Shown: piece after piece, positions 52,753 through 64,000 of the stretch | How the letters are laid out: every line of letters begins with the position of its first letter | Numbering within the stretch: position 1 is the stretch's first letter | Assembly (NCBI GenBank): GCA_018003015.1 | Contig: JAGNEZ010000029.1 | Coordinates: 1 to 64,000, forward strand | DNA length: 64,000 bases | Origin: Phycisphaerae bacterium | GTDB lineage: Bacteria; Planctomycetota; Phycisphaerae; UBA1845; PWPN01 | Direction: 5' to 3' | The notes under the pieces: model-generated | Databases searched by the model: none | What the model was told of the DNA's origin: nothing | What the model saw: only the letters and a program-made list of their open reading frames with translations | Position numbers and translations under genes: made by a program

Positions 52753-53913
52753 CTACACCACGGCGCACACCTTCCGAGCAGCATCGGTCAGATCGTCAGC
52801 TGCGGTTAAGCGGGGGACCTGAGCTGCTCTCAGGATCTGCCGGGCACGATCCGCGTTGGTGCCTTCCAGCCGGACGACCACGGGGACGTGAAAACCGACC
52901 TCGCGGGCGGCGGCCACCAGCGCCTCCGCGATCAGATCGCACTTCGCGATCCCGCCGAAGATGTTCACCAGCACGCCTTTGACCTTGCGATCGGCCAGCA
53001 GAATGCGGAACGCCTCAAACGCTCCCTCCGCCGTTACGCTGCCGCCGACGTCGAGGAAGTTGGCCGGCGCTCCGCCGTGCAGCTTGACCAGGTCCATGGT
53101 GGCCATCGCTAACCCCGCGCCGTTGACCAGGCACCCGATGTTGCCGTCCAGGGCGATGTAGGACAGTCCGGCGGCCTTGGCCCGAATCTCGGCCGGATCC
53201 TCCTCGCTCGGGTCGTGCAGGGCTTCGATCTCCGGATGACGATACAGGGCGTTGTCATCGAAGCTGAGCTTGGCGTCGATGGCCAGCAGCTCGCCACCCT
53301 TGGTCAGCACGAGAGGATTGATCTCGGCCAGCGTCGCATCGTACTTGAAGAACACCCTGGCCAGGCCCTCGACAATTCTGCCGGCCACCTTGACCTCGTC
53401 CTTGCCGGTCAGACCAAGTCCGGCGGTCAGCCGACGCACCTGGAAGGGTAGGATGCCTAGGTGGGGATGGAGCCAATCCTTGACGATGGCCTCCGGATGG
53501 CGGACGGCCACCTCCTCAATCTCGACGCCGCCCTCGCGGCTGGCCATCATCACCGGGCACCGCCGGCCGCGGTCGATGACCATGCCAACGTAGTACTCGC
53601 GGGCAATGTCCACCGCCGCCGCAACCAGCAGTTTGCGGACCAGCACGCCGTCCGGCCCCGTCTGCCGGCTGACCATGCGATGAGTGAGCATGAACTCGGC
53701 CGCCGCTCGTACCTCCCCAGCGTCCTTGCACAAGGTCACGAAACCGGCCTTGCCGCGCCCCCCGGCCAAGACCTGGGCCTTCACCACCACCCGCCCGTCC
53801 ATCCGACCGTGGGCCGCCACCGCTTGCTCGACGGTCTCAGCCAACTCGGCCGAGGAAACCGGCACGCCTGCATCGGTCAACAACTGACGTGACTGGTATT
53901 CGTGAATCCTCAT
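52753..53913 (-). CDS. sucC: Succinyl-CoA ligase beta subunit
   Basis: Product of 386 residues. MRIHEYQSRQLLTDAGVPV is the family N-terminus; VVKAQVLAGGRGKAG is the ATP-grasp nucleotide loop; EINPLVLTKGGELLAIDAKLSFDDNALYRH carries Mg ligands; GCLVNGAGLAMATMDLVKLHGGAPANFLDVGG and VNIFGGIAKCD bind the phosphate/CoA side and contact SucD. Together with SucD (48152) it performs the substrate-level phosphorylation step of the TCA cycle. GGGAGGCGA precedes ATG 53913; a much longer open frame upstream is antisense to nadE and not coding. Confidence 0.95.
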   Translation of the reverse strand: MRIHEYQSRQLLTDAGVPVSSAELAETVEQAVAAHGRMDGRVVVKAQVLAGGRGKAGFVTLCKDAGEVRAAAEFMLTHRMVSRQTGPDGVLVRKLLVAAAVDIAREYYVGMVIDRGRRCPVMMASREGGVEIEEVAVRHPEAIVKDWLHPHLGILPFQVRRLTAGLGLTGKDEVKVAGRIVEGLARVFFKYDATLAEINPLVLTKGGELLAIDAKLSFDDNALYRHPEIEALHDPSEEDPAEIRAKAAGLSYIALDGNIGCLVNGAGLAMATMDLVKLHGGAPANFLDVGGSVTAEGAFEAFRILLADRKVKGVLVNIFGGIAKCDLIAEALVAAAREVGFHVPVVVRLEGTNADRARQILRAAQVPRLTAADDLTDAARKVCAVV

Positions 53914-54102
53914 TCGCCTCCCGCCTGGGACGGTGATGTCCGCGGGTGAGTATATGCTTCCGGGGTGAGACAGCCAAGGCGGTGGCCTCCCTATGGGGGC
54001 TGTCCAAACAAGCGCCGCGGGATACAATCGTCCCCCGTGCAGCGAGGGGCGAGGCTCGGCGTGCCAGAAGTGCCTGCCGCAGCCGCACAGGAGATACGGT
54101 AC

Positions 54103-55746
54103 GTGAAGATCGCTCTGGCCCAGATCAACCCGATAGTCGGCGATATCGTCGGCAACAGTCAGAAGATCATCGACTCCATCTCGCGAGCCCGGCAGGCCGG
54201 GGCGTCGCTGGCGGTCTTCCCCGAACTGTCGGTAGTGGGCTACCCGCCGCGCGACCTCCTGCTCAGGCCTCGCTTCGTGCAGGCCAACGTCGAGGCCGTG
54301 CAGCGAATCGCCGAATCCTGTATCGGAATCGCCGCCCTGATCGGCTTCGTCGAAACAAGCACCAACCCGGTCGGCCGCCGGTTGCGGAACGCCGCCGCCT
54401 ACTGTGCCGATGGCAGAGTGCAGGCCGTCCGCCATAAGTCGCTCCTGCCGACCTACGATGTCTTCGACGAGCAGCGGTACTTCGAGCCCGGACCGGAAGT
54501 TGCCCTCATCCAGCATGCCGGCATACCGGTCGGCGTGAGCATCTGCGAAGACCTGTGGAACGACGATCAGTTCATCGCCCGACGGCTCTACCAGCGCGAC
54601 CCGGTCGGCCAACTCGCCGCGGCCGGCGCCAAGGCGCTCGTCAACATGAGCGCATCGCCCTTCGAGCAGGGAAAACACCCCTTCCGAACCCGCCTTTTCG
54701 GTGGCCAGGCCCGCAAGCATCACCTGCCCTTGGTCTTCGTCAACCAGGTCGGCGGCAACGACGAACTGATCTTCGATGGGGCATCGACCGTCTTCGGCCC
54801 CGACGGCCAGGTCATGGCCCAGGCACGCCCGTTCGAGGAGGATCTGCTAATCGTCGATCTGACCGCCCCAGGCGCAACACGAACCGAGATCTATCCCGAT
54901 GAGATCGCCTCGATACACGATGCCCTTACGCTCGGCACGCGCGACTACGTCCTTAAATGCGGATTCAAGCATGTCCTCCTCGGCCTGTCCGGCGGCATCG
55001 ACTCCGCCGTGACTGCCGCATTGGCGGTGGCCGCGCTCGGCCCCGGAGGCGTGACCGGCGTGGCTATGCCCTCACGATACAGCAGCAGTCACAGCAAGAG
55101 CGACGCCGAAATCCTGGCTCACAACCTGGGTATCGAGTTCAAGATGATCCCCATCACCCCGATGCACGAAACATTCGAAACCCACCTCACGCCACATTTC
55201 GCTGGCCGAGCACCCGATGTCACCGAGGAGAATATCCAGGCCCGGGTCCGCGGCGGGATCCTCATGGCTCTCTCGAACAAGTTCGGCTGGCTGCTGCTGA
55301 CCACGGGTAACAAGAGTGAACTGGCGGTCGGCTACTGCACGCTCTACGGCGATATGTGCGGCGGGCTGGCGGTCATCAGCGACGTGCCCAAGATGATGGT
55401 CTATAGACTGGCCGAATACATCAACCAGCGAGCAGGGCGGGAACTCATCCCCCGAGGCAGTATCACCAAGCCGCCGTCGGCCGAGCTGCGCCCAGACCAG
55501 ACCGACCAGGACAGCCTGCCACCATACGAAACCCTTGATGCAATCCTGGATCTCTACATCCGCGAAGAAAAGAGCCCCGACCAGATCGTCGCCGCCGGCT
55601 TTGAGCCTCAGACCGTCCAGCGGGTCATTCGACTCATCGACATGAACGAGTACAAGCGCAAACAGGCCGCCCTCGGCCTCAAAGTCACCAGCCGAGCCTT
55701 CGGCGTCGGACGCCGGATACCGATCGCTGCACGCTTCAGGTACTGA
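54103..55746 (+). CDS. nadE: Glutamine-dependent NAD+ synthetase
   Basis: Product of 547 residues with two domains. The N-terminal nitrilase-type glutaminase has Glu41, Lys112 (RHKSLLPTYDVFDE) and Cys148 (SICEDLWND) as the catalytic triad. The C-terminal ATP-pyrophosphatase domain has LSGGIDSA (295-302) and TGNKSELAVGYCTLYGDMCGG. It amidates deamido-NAD using glutamine-derived ammonia. Length and order match the bacterial two-domain type. AGGAG about ten bases upstream points to GTG 54103; the 46 codons before it look non-coding. It is divergent from sucC. A short CCGCC/GGCGG hairpin at 55801-55814 may end the transcript. Confidence 0.95.
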   Translation: MKIALAQINPIVGDIVGNSQKIIDSISRARQAGASLAVFPELSVVGYPPRDLLLRPRFVQANVEAVQRIAESCIGIAALIGFVETSTNPVGRRLRNAAAYCADGRVQAVRHKSLLPTYDVFDEQRYFEPGPEVALIQHAGIPVGVSICEDLWNDDQFIARRLYQRDPVGQLAAAGAKALVNMSASPFEQGKHPFRTRLFGGQARKHHLPLVFVNQVGGNDELIFDGASTVFGPDGQVMAQARPFEEDLLIVDLTAPGATRTEIYPDEIASIHDALTLGTRDYVLKCGFKHVLLGLSGGIDSAVTAALAVAALGPGGVTGVAMPSRYSSSHSKSDAEILAHNLGIEFKMIPITPMHETFETHLTPHFAGRAPDVTEENIQARVRGGILMALSNKFGWLLLTTGNKSELAVGYCTLYGDMCGGLAVISDVPKMMVYRLAEYINQRAGRELIPRGSITKPPSAELRPDQTDQDSLPPYETLDAILDLYIREEKSPDQIVAAGFEPQTVQRVIRLIDMNEYKRKQAALGLKVTSRAFGVGRRIPIAARFRY

Positions 55747-55924
55747 CCGGAACGATCGGCAGGGCGGACAGCACCACCGTGCGGGTTCGATTCCCTGCAA
55801 CCGCCCTTTGGCGGCCTACACGTTGATGCGATCAGGACCAGGGGCGACCACACGCCCCCACAACTCGGTCAGCCCTGACTCGCAGGCCCAGACCCGCCCA
55901 TGTGAGCATCGGCTAGGCTGATTC

Positions 55925-55941
55925 TATATATTAGTATATCT
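55925..55941. promoter_or_regulatory. AT-rich near-palindrome upstream of the LysR gene
   Basis: Within an AT-rich island, CTATATATTAGTATATC is a near-perfect dyad (ATATAT-TA-GTATAT) about 60 bp upstream of the regulator start. LysR-type regulators typically bind such interrupted dyads at about -65, so autoregulation is plausible. Confidence 0.4.
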
Positions 55942-55956
55942 GATTCATGTTTTTGT

Positions 55957-55984
55957 TTGACATTAGCGATATTTATGATAGGAT
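55957..55984 (+). promoter_or_regulatory. Candidate promoter of the LysR-gltBD operon
   Basis: A perfect TTGACA (55957-55962) lies 16 bp before TAGGAT (55979-55984). If used, transcription would begin only a few bases before the ATG at 55994, making the mRNA nearly leaderless; no SD is visible there, which is consistent. Confidence 0.45.
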
Positions 55985-55993
55985 ACCACAGGC

Positions 55994-57001
55994 ATGTACT
56001 TCGAAGCCGTGAAGATCTTCTGCGACGTCGTCCGGCTGAACAGCTTCTCCCGAGCTGCAGCCCTCAACCGCATTTCCCAATCCGCCGTGAGTCAGAACGT
56101 CCTGCAACTGGAGAAAGGCCTGGGAGTACAGCTCCTGGATCGCTCCAAACGACCTTTCCAGCTGACCCCGGAGGGCAAAGTGTATTTCGAGGGCTGCCAG
56201 ACCCTGGTGGACGAGTACGCGGCCGTCGAGGCCCGCGTCAGATCGCTCAAAAACGAGGTGGCCGGCACGGTCAGTGTGGCGGCCATCTACTCGGTCGGCC
56301 TGGGCGATATGAGCCGATACGTGGCCCAGTTCGCCCATCTGTACCCCAAGGCCGAAGTGCGCCTGGCCTACTTGCACCCCCACCGGGTCCAGGAAGGTGT
56401 GGAAACCGGCGACTTCGACCTGGGCTTGGTGTCGTATCCCACGATCGGCCGCGATCTCGTGGCCCTGCCGTGGCGAGACGAGCCGATGGTCGTCGTCTGC
56501 CGACCGCAACACCGCCTGGCCGGTCACAGGGAGGCTCGGGCGGCGGACCTGCGCGGCGAGCGGTTCGTCGCCTTCGCCGACAACCTCGTGATCCGCAAAG
56601 AGATCGACCGACGGCTCGCCAAGCACGGCTGTCAGCTGAACGTGGTCATGGCCTTCGATAACGTCGAGACCATCAAGCGGGCAGTCGAGATCGGTGAGGG
56701 AATCGCGATCCTGCCGGAACCCACCGTCCAGGCGGAACTCTCCGCAGGGGTCCTGGTGGCCGTGCCGCTGGTGGAGCCCGTCATGGTCCGACCGATGGGG
56801 ATCATTCACGCCAAACGAGTGCTTTCACGCACCGCCCAGGTGTTCATCGATCTGATCCGGGGTGGCGTGCCCCAGACCGCGGAGCGCCCGACCGAACCGC
56901 CGTCCAGCCCATGTGCCGCCAAGGTCGAAGGGACAACCAGTTCTACCGCTGCCGGACCCGTTCGGAACCGGCGGCGATCGAAAACGAAAGAGAAGGTCTG
57001 A
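55994..57001 (+). CDS. LysR-type transcriptional regulator, probably of glutamate synthase genes
   Basis: Product of 335 residues. The winged HTH (about 2-60) shows FSRAAALNRISQSAVSQNVLQLEKGLGVQLLDRSKRPFQLTPEG. The effector domain (about 90-295) includes GTVSVAAIYSVGLGDM, FDLGLVSYP and GIAILPEPTV. The C-terminal 40 residues are Ser/Pro/Arg-rich and outside the usual fold. It ends 3 bp before gltB on the same strand, so it is probably the local regulator. By analogy with GltC of Bacillus subtilis it could respond to 2-oxoglutarate/glutamate, but GltC is divergently transcribed, unlike this one. Confidence 0.88.
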   Translation: MYFEAVKIFCDVVRLNSFSRAAALNRISQSAVSQNVLQLEKGLGVQLLDRSKRPFQLTPEGKVYFEGCQTLVDEYAAVEARVRSLKNEVAGTVSVAAIYSVGLGDMSRYVAQFAHLYPKAEVRLAYLHPHRVQEGVETGDFDLGLVSYPTIGRDLVALPWRDEPMVVVCRPQHRLAGHREARAADLRGERFVAFADNLVIRKEIDRRLAKHGCQLNVVMAFDNVETIKRAVEIGEGIAILPEPTVQAELSAGVLVAVPLVEPVMVRPMGIIHAKRVLSRTAQVFIDLIRGGVPQTAERPTEPPSSPCAAKVEGTTSSTAAGPVRNRRRSKTKEKV

Positions 57002-57004
57002 CCT

Positions 57005-61670
<4,666 letters not shown>

Positions 61671-61678
<8 letters not shown>

Positions 61679-63173
61679 ACCCACTGGCTTCCGGGAGTTC
61701 AGCCGCCAGCTGCCCGAGGAACGCCCGCCGGCCGAACGGGTCAGGGACTACCGGGAGTTCCTCGTGCCTCTTCCAGTGGTCCGGCTCAAGCAGCAGGCCG
61801 CCCGCTGCATGGATTGCGGAGTGCCGTTCTGCCACACCGGGTGCCCGCTGGGCAATGTGATCCCCGATTTCAACGACCTGGTCTATCGGGATGACTGGCG
61901 CCGAGCGATCACCACCCTGCACTCGACCAACAACTTCCCGGAGATCACCGGGCGGGTCTGCCCGGCCCCCTGCGAGGAATCCTGCGTGCTCGGAATCAGC
62001 GAGCCGCCGGTCACCATCAAGAACATCGAGGTCTCGATCATCGAGCGGGCATTCAAGGAGCGCTGGATCCGGCCTCAGCCGCCCGAAACGCGGACCGGCA
62101 AGACCGTCGCCATCGTCGGTTCCGGGCCGGCCGGCCTGGCCGCCGCCCAGCAACTCAACTACGCCGGCCATCAGGTAACCGTCTTCGAGCGGGCCGATCG
62201 CATCGGTGGCCTGCTTCGGTATGGGATACCCGATTTCAAACTCGACAAGCACATCATCGATCGCCGTATCAGGATCCTCGAGGCCGAGGGCATCACCTTC
62301 AAGACCGGCGTGAACGTCGGCGTCGATGTGACCGGCGACTGCCTTCGCCGGGAGTTCAATGCCGTCGTGCTCTGCGGCGGATCCACCCGGTCCCGCGACC
62401 TGCCTATCCCAGGACGCGAACTCGGCGGCGTCCATCTGGCCATGGAATTCCTCCCCCAGCAGAACAAACGCGTCGCCGGCGACATGACCGCCTGGCAAGA
62501 CCAGGGCTGGTGGTTCAGCACCCACGTCCGTGACATCCTCGCCACGGACAAGCACGTGATCGTGATCGGCGGCGGCGACACCGGCTCCGACTGCGTCGGA
62601 ACCTCGAACCGGCAGGGGGCCCGCAGCGTGACTCAGTTCGAACTGCTCCCTCAGCCACCCGAGAGCCGGCCGCAGAGTCAACCCTGGCCGTATTGGCCGA
62701 TCAAGCTGCGGACCAGCAGCTCGCACAAGGAAGGCTGCGAACGATTCTGGAGCATCCTCACCAAACGCTTCATCGGGACGGACGGGCATGTGACTAGCCT
62801 CGAAACCGTCGACGTCGAGTGGATCTCGTCGGGGAACGGCTCCGGACCGAAGATGCGCGAGATCCCGGGCAGTGTCAGAACTTGGCCCGCGGATCTGGTG
62901 CTGCTCGCCCTGGGTTTCGTGGGCCCGGAAACCGGGGGCGTGGTCGCCCAGCTCGGCCTGGACCTGGATCCGCGCGGAAACGTCAAAGCCGACGAGACCA
63001 GCTACATGACCAGCATGCCCGGCGTCTTTGCCTGCGGCGATATGCGTCGCGGCCAGTCCCTGGTCGTCTGGGCGATCAGCGAAGGTCGCGAAGCCGCCCG
63101 ATCAATTGACCAGTACCTCACGGGACAGTCACTGCTACCCACCAAGGGAGAGGGCGATCTGCCCAGAGCCTGA
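61671..63173 (+). CDS. gltD: Glutamate synthase small subunit (NADPH-dependent)
   Basis: Product of 500 residues. The N-terminal [4Fe-4S] cysteines lie in [13 protein letters not shown] (46, 49, 54, 58) and CPAPCEESC (97, 101, 105). The FAD-binding loop is [17 protein letters not shown] (about 137-153) and the NADPH-binding loop is [15 protein letters not shown]; a terminal FAD motif [19 protein letters not shown] follows. It passes electrons from NADPH to GltB. The 8-bp overlap with gltB implies translational coupling and equal output. Small perfect hairpins (CGGCG-TGA-CGCCG near 63199) follow the stop but lack a T-run. Confidence 0.97.
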
Positions 63174-63375
63174 CATGCGTGAGGAGCCTGTCTCCACCGG
63201 CGTGACGCCGACGAGTACACCTTGTTCGGGCTCCCTCCTTGGTCGCCGCTCACCGTCTCGCCGGCGCTGATTCCGGCGGCTCGTCGGTCGCGCAAAACCT
63301 GCCGGGATAGGCCCTGAGCTCGGCTCGAAAGGCGAATATCTTAAAGGTGTCGAAAGGAGTTTTTAGGAATCTCGG

Positions 63376-63852
63376 CTATCTGCTCCCGGAGCCTTCAGGC
63401 CCCAGCCCGGCCTGCCGATCCTCGAACTCCGCGATCTTGCGCAGACGCCGTTCGTGGCGGCCACCCTCAAAACGGGTCTTGAGCCAGACCTCGACAATCC
63501 TCCGGGTGAGCTCCTCGCCAATCAGGTCGGCGGGTAGACAGAGCACGTTGGCGTTGTTGTGCCGCCGGGCAAGTTCCGTGGTGACCTCGTCATGACAGAC
63601 GGCCGCACGGATGCCCCGGACTTTGTTCGCGGAGATCGACATCCCGATCCCCGTGCCGCAGAAGAGAATGCCGGTATCAGCTTTGGCGACTTGAACAGCC
63701 TCGCACGTGGGATACGCGGCATCCGGGTAGTCAAACGCGGACGGCGAATCCGTACCACAATCCAGCACTTCATAGCCGAGCGCGGTCAGCATGCTCTTGA
63801 CCTTCTCTTTGGCTTGGTATCCACGGTGGTCCGCTCCAAGAGCAACTTTCAA
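63376..63852 (-). CDS. rpiB: Ribose-5-phosphate isomerase B
   Basis: Product of 158 residues. GADHRGYQAKEKVK (6-19), DYPDAAY, Cys65 in LFCGTGIGMSISANK, GIRAAVCHD and ARRHNNANVLCLP are all family hallmarks. It interconverts ribose-5-phosphate and ribulose-5-phosphate. It starts at TTG 63852, eight bases after GGAGGAG, and overlaps the stop of the upstream phosphatase gene by 4 bp (TTGA). The last 15 residues are a Gly/Ser-rich extension. The same phosphatase-rpiB order is known in Bacillus (ywlE-ywlF). Confidence 0.95.
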   Translation of the reverse strand: MKVALGADHRGYQAKEKVKSMLTALGYEVLDCGTDSPSAFDYPDAAYPTCEAVQVAKADTGILFCGTGIGMSISANKVRGIRAAVCHDEVTTELARRHNNANVLCLPADLIGEELTRRIVEVWLKTRFEGGRHERRLRKIAEFEDRQAGLGPEGSGSR

Positions 63853-64000
63853 AGTGGTATCTCCTCCAGTTGGCGTCGTAACGCACCTTCAAGTCGATCC
63901 GCACATCGGCTGTACACCTCAGCATCGCCGCCGATCGGATCCTCGATGTTGTCATCGTCCAGCCGACGACACCGGTCCTGGGCCGAGGGCACCATGGTGA
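63849..64000 (-). CDS. Low-molecular-weight protein-tyrosine phosphatase family protein (C-terminal part only)
   Basis: The last 49 complete codons and the stop are visible on the minus strand; the N-terminus with the CxxxxxR active site lies beyond the window edge. The reading ...VPSAQDRCRRLDDDNIEDPIG-GDAEVYSRCADRLEGAL contains the (D/E)DP-x-G general-acid loop and the terminal R-x-A-x-x-I/L-E helix of LMW-PTPs. Tight overlap with rpiB implies one operon. In other genomes a Sua5/TsaC gene often precedes this pair, which could be checked just outside the window. Confidence 0.85.
   Translation of the reverse strand, partial: TMVPSAQDRCRRLDDDNIEDPIGGDAEVYSRCADRLEGALRRQLEEIPL

Noticed and set aside
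52459-52809. Plus-strand 116-codon frame between the DUF3592 gene and sucC
   Set aside because: It runs antisense into the sucC 3' end and lacks an SD at its first ATG, a signal peptide and a recognisable motif.
53914-54723. Long N-terminal extension of the sucC frame
   Set aside because: It lies antisense to nadE, whose catalytic residues are intact; the family start and SD are at 53913.
55779-55814. tRNA/tmRNA-like T-loop (GGGTTCGATTCCC) after nadE
   Set aside because: No 7-bp acceptor stem, anticodon arm or CCA end fits; the T-stem itself pairs at only three positions. The nearby CCGCC/GGCGG hairpin explains the stretch better as a weak terminator.

Overview
The window is a GC-rich bacterial chromosome segment carrying 46 supportable protein genes, one of them cut by the right edge. 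I found no rRNA, tRNA, CRISPR array or insertion sequence. The gene content suggests a Planctomycetota bacterium, perhaps of the Phycisphaerae type. The reasons are large Sec-exported proteins with RTX, PKD and FG-GAP repeats, several sugar-phosphate isomerase TIM barrels and Gfo/Idh/MocA oxidoreductases, Tat-exported sugar-active enzymes, the MEP isoprenoid route (IspD), and frequent GTG/TTG starts. This taxonomic placement is inference. Most starts were chosen by a visible Shine-Dalgarno (SD) sequence, and many differ from the longest ORF.

Layout. 0.2-5.9 kb: VTT membrane protein, family 2 glycosyltransferase, YbjQ-like protein, ArfB ribosome-rescue factor, DapA-family lyase and polyprenyl synthetase. 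5.9-6.35 kb: a compact unit with two palindromic upstream sites, a near-consensus sigma-54 promoter, a 67-codon exported peptide gene and a terminator. 6.5-12.9 kb: rhomboid protease, isocitrate dehydrogenase, a divergent DegT aminotransferase / UDP-sugar dehydrogenase pair (surface amino-sugar synthesis) and a TIM-barrel isomerase. 13.2-18.8 kb: a leftward series with lactate dehydrogenase, an orphan Clp N-domain, a coupled pair of small membrane proteins, a Gfo/Idh/MocA oxidoreductase, a coiled-coil membrane protein and LarC. 19-30.9 kb: CysE, an RG-repeat secreted protein, a phosphodiesterase, a cupin, glycogen phosphorylase, a TPR-like lipoprotein, IspD, Tgt and YajC.

31-47 kb is the most distinctive part: an FG-GAP lipoprotein, an RTX/PKD protein and a subtilisin-PKD protease lie head to tail (11 kb), followed on the other strand by two exported sugar-active proteins. 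The RTX protein and the protease end in similar tails (P-x-C-G-x-G, hydrophobic stretch, Arg cluster) that look like a C-terminal sorting signal. 47-54 kb holds succinyl-CoA ligase, with sucD and sucC unusually separated by three unrelated genes. 54-63.2 kb has NAD synthetase and a LysR-gltB-gltD operon for glutamate synthesis. The right end has rpiB overlapping a low-molecular-weight phosphatase gene.

The best candidates for something undescribed are the sigma-54 peptide unit at 5885-6345 and the shared Cys-Gly C-terminal tails at 39516-39599 and 42556-42642.
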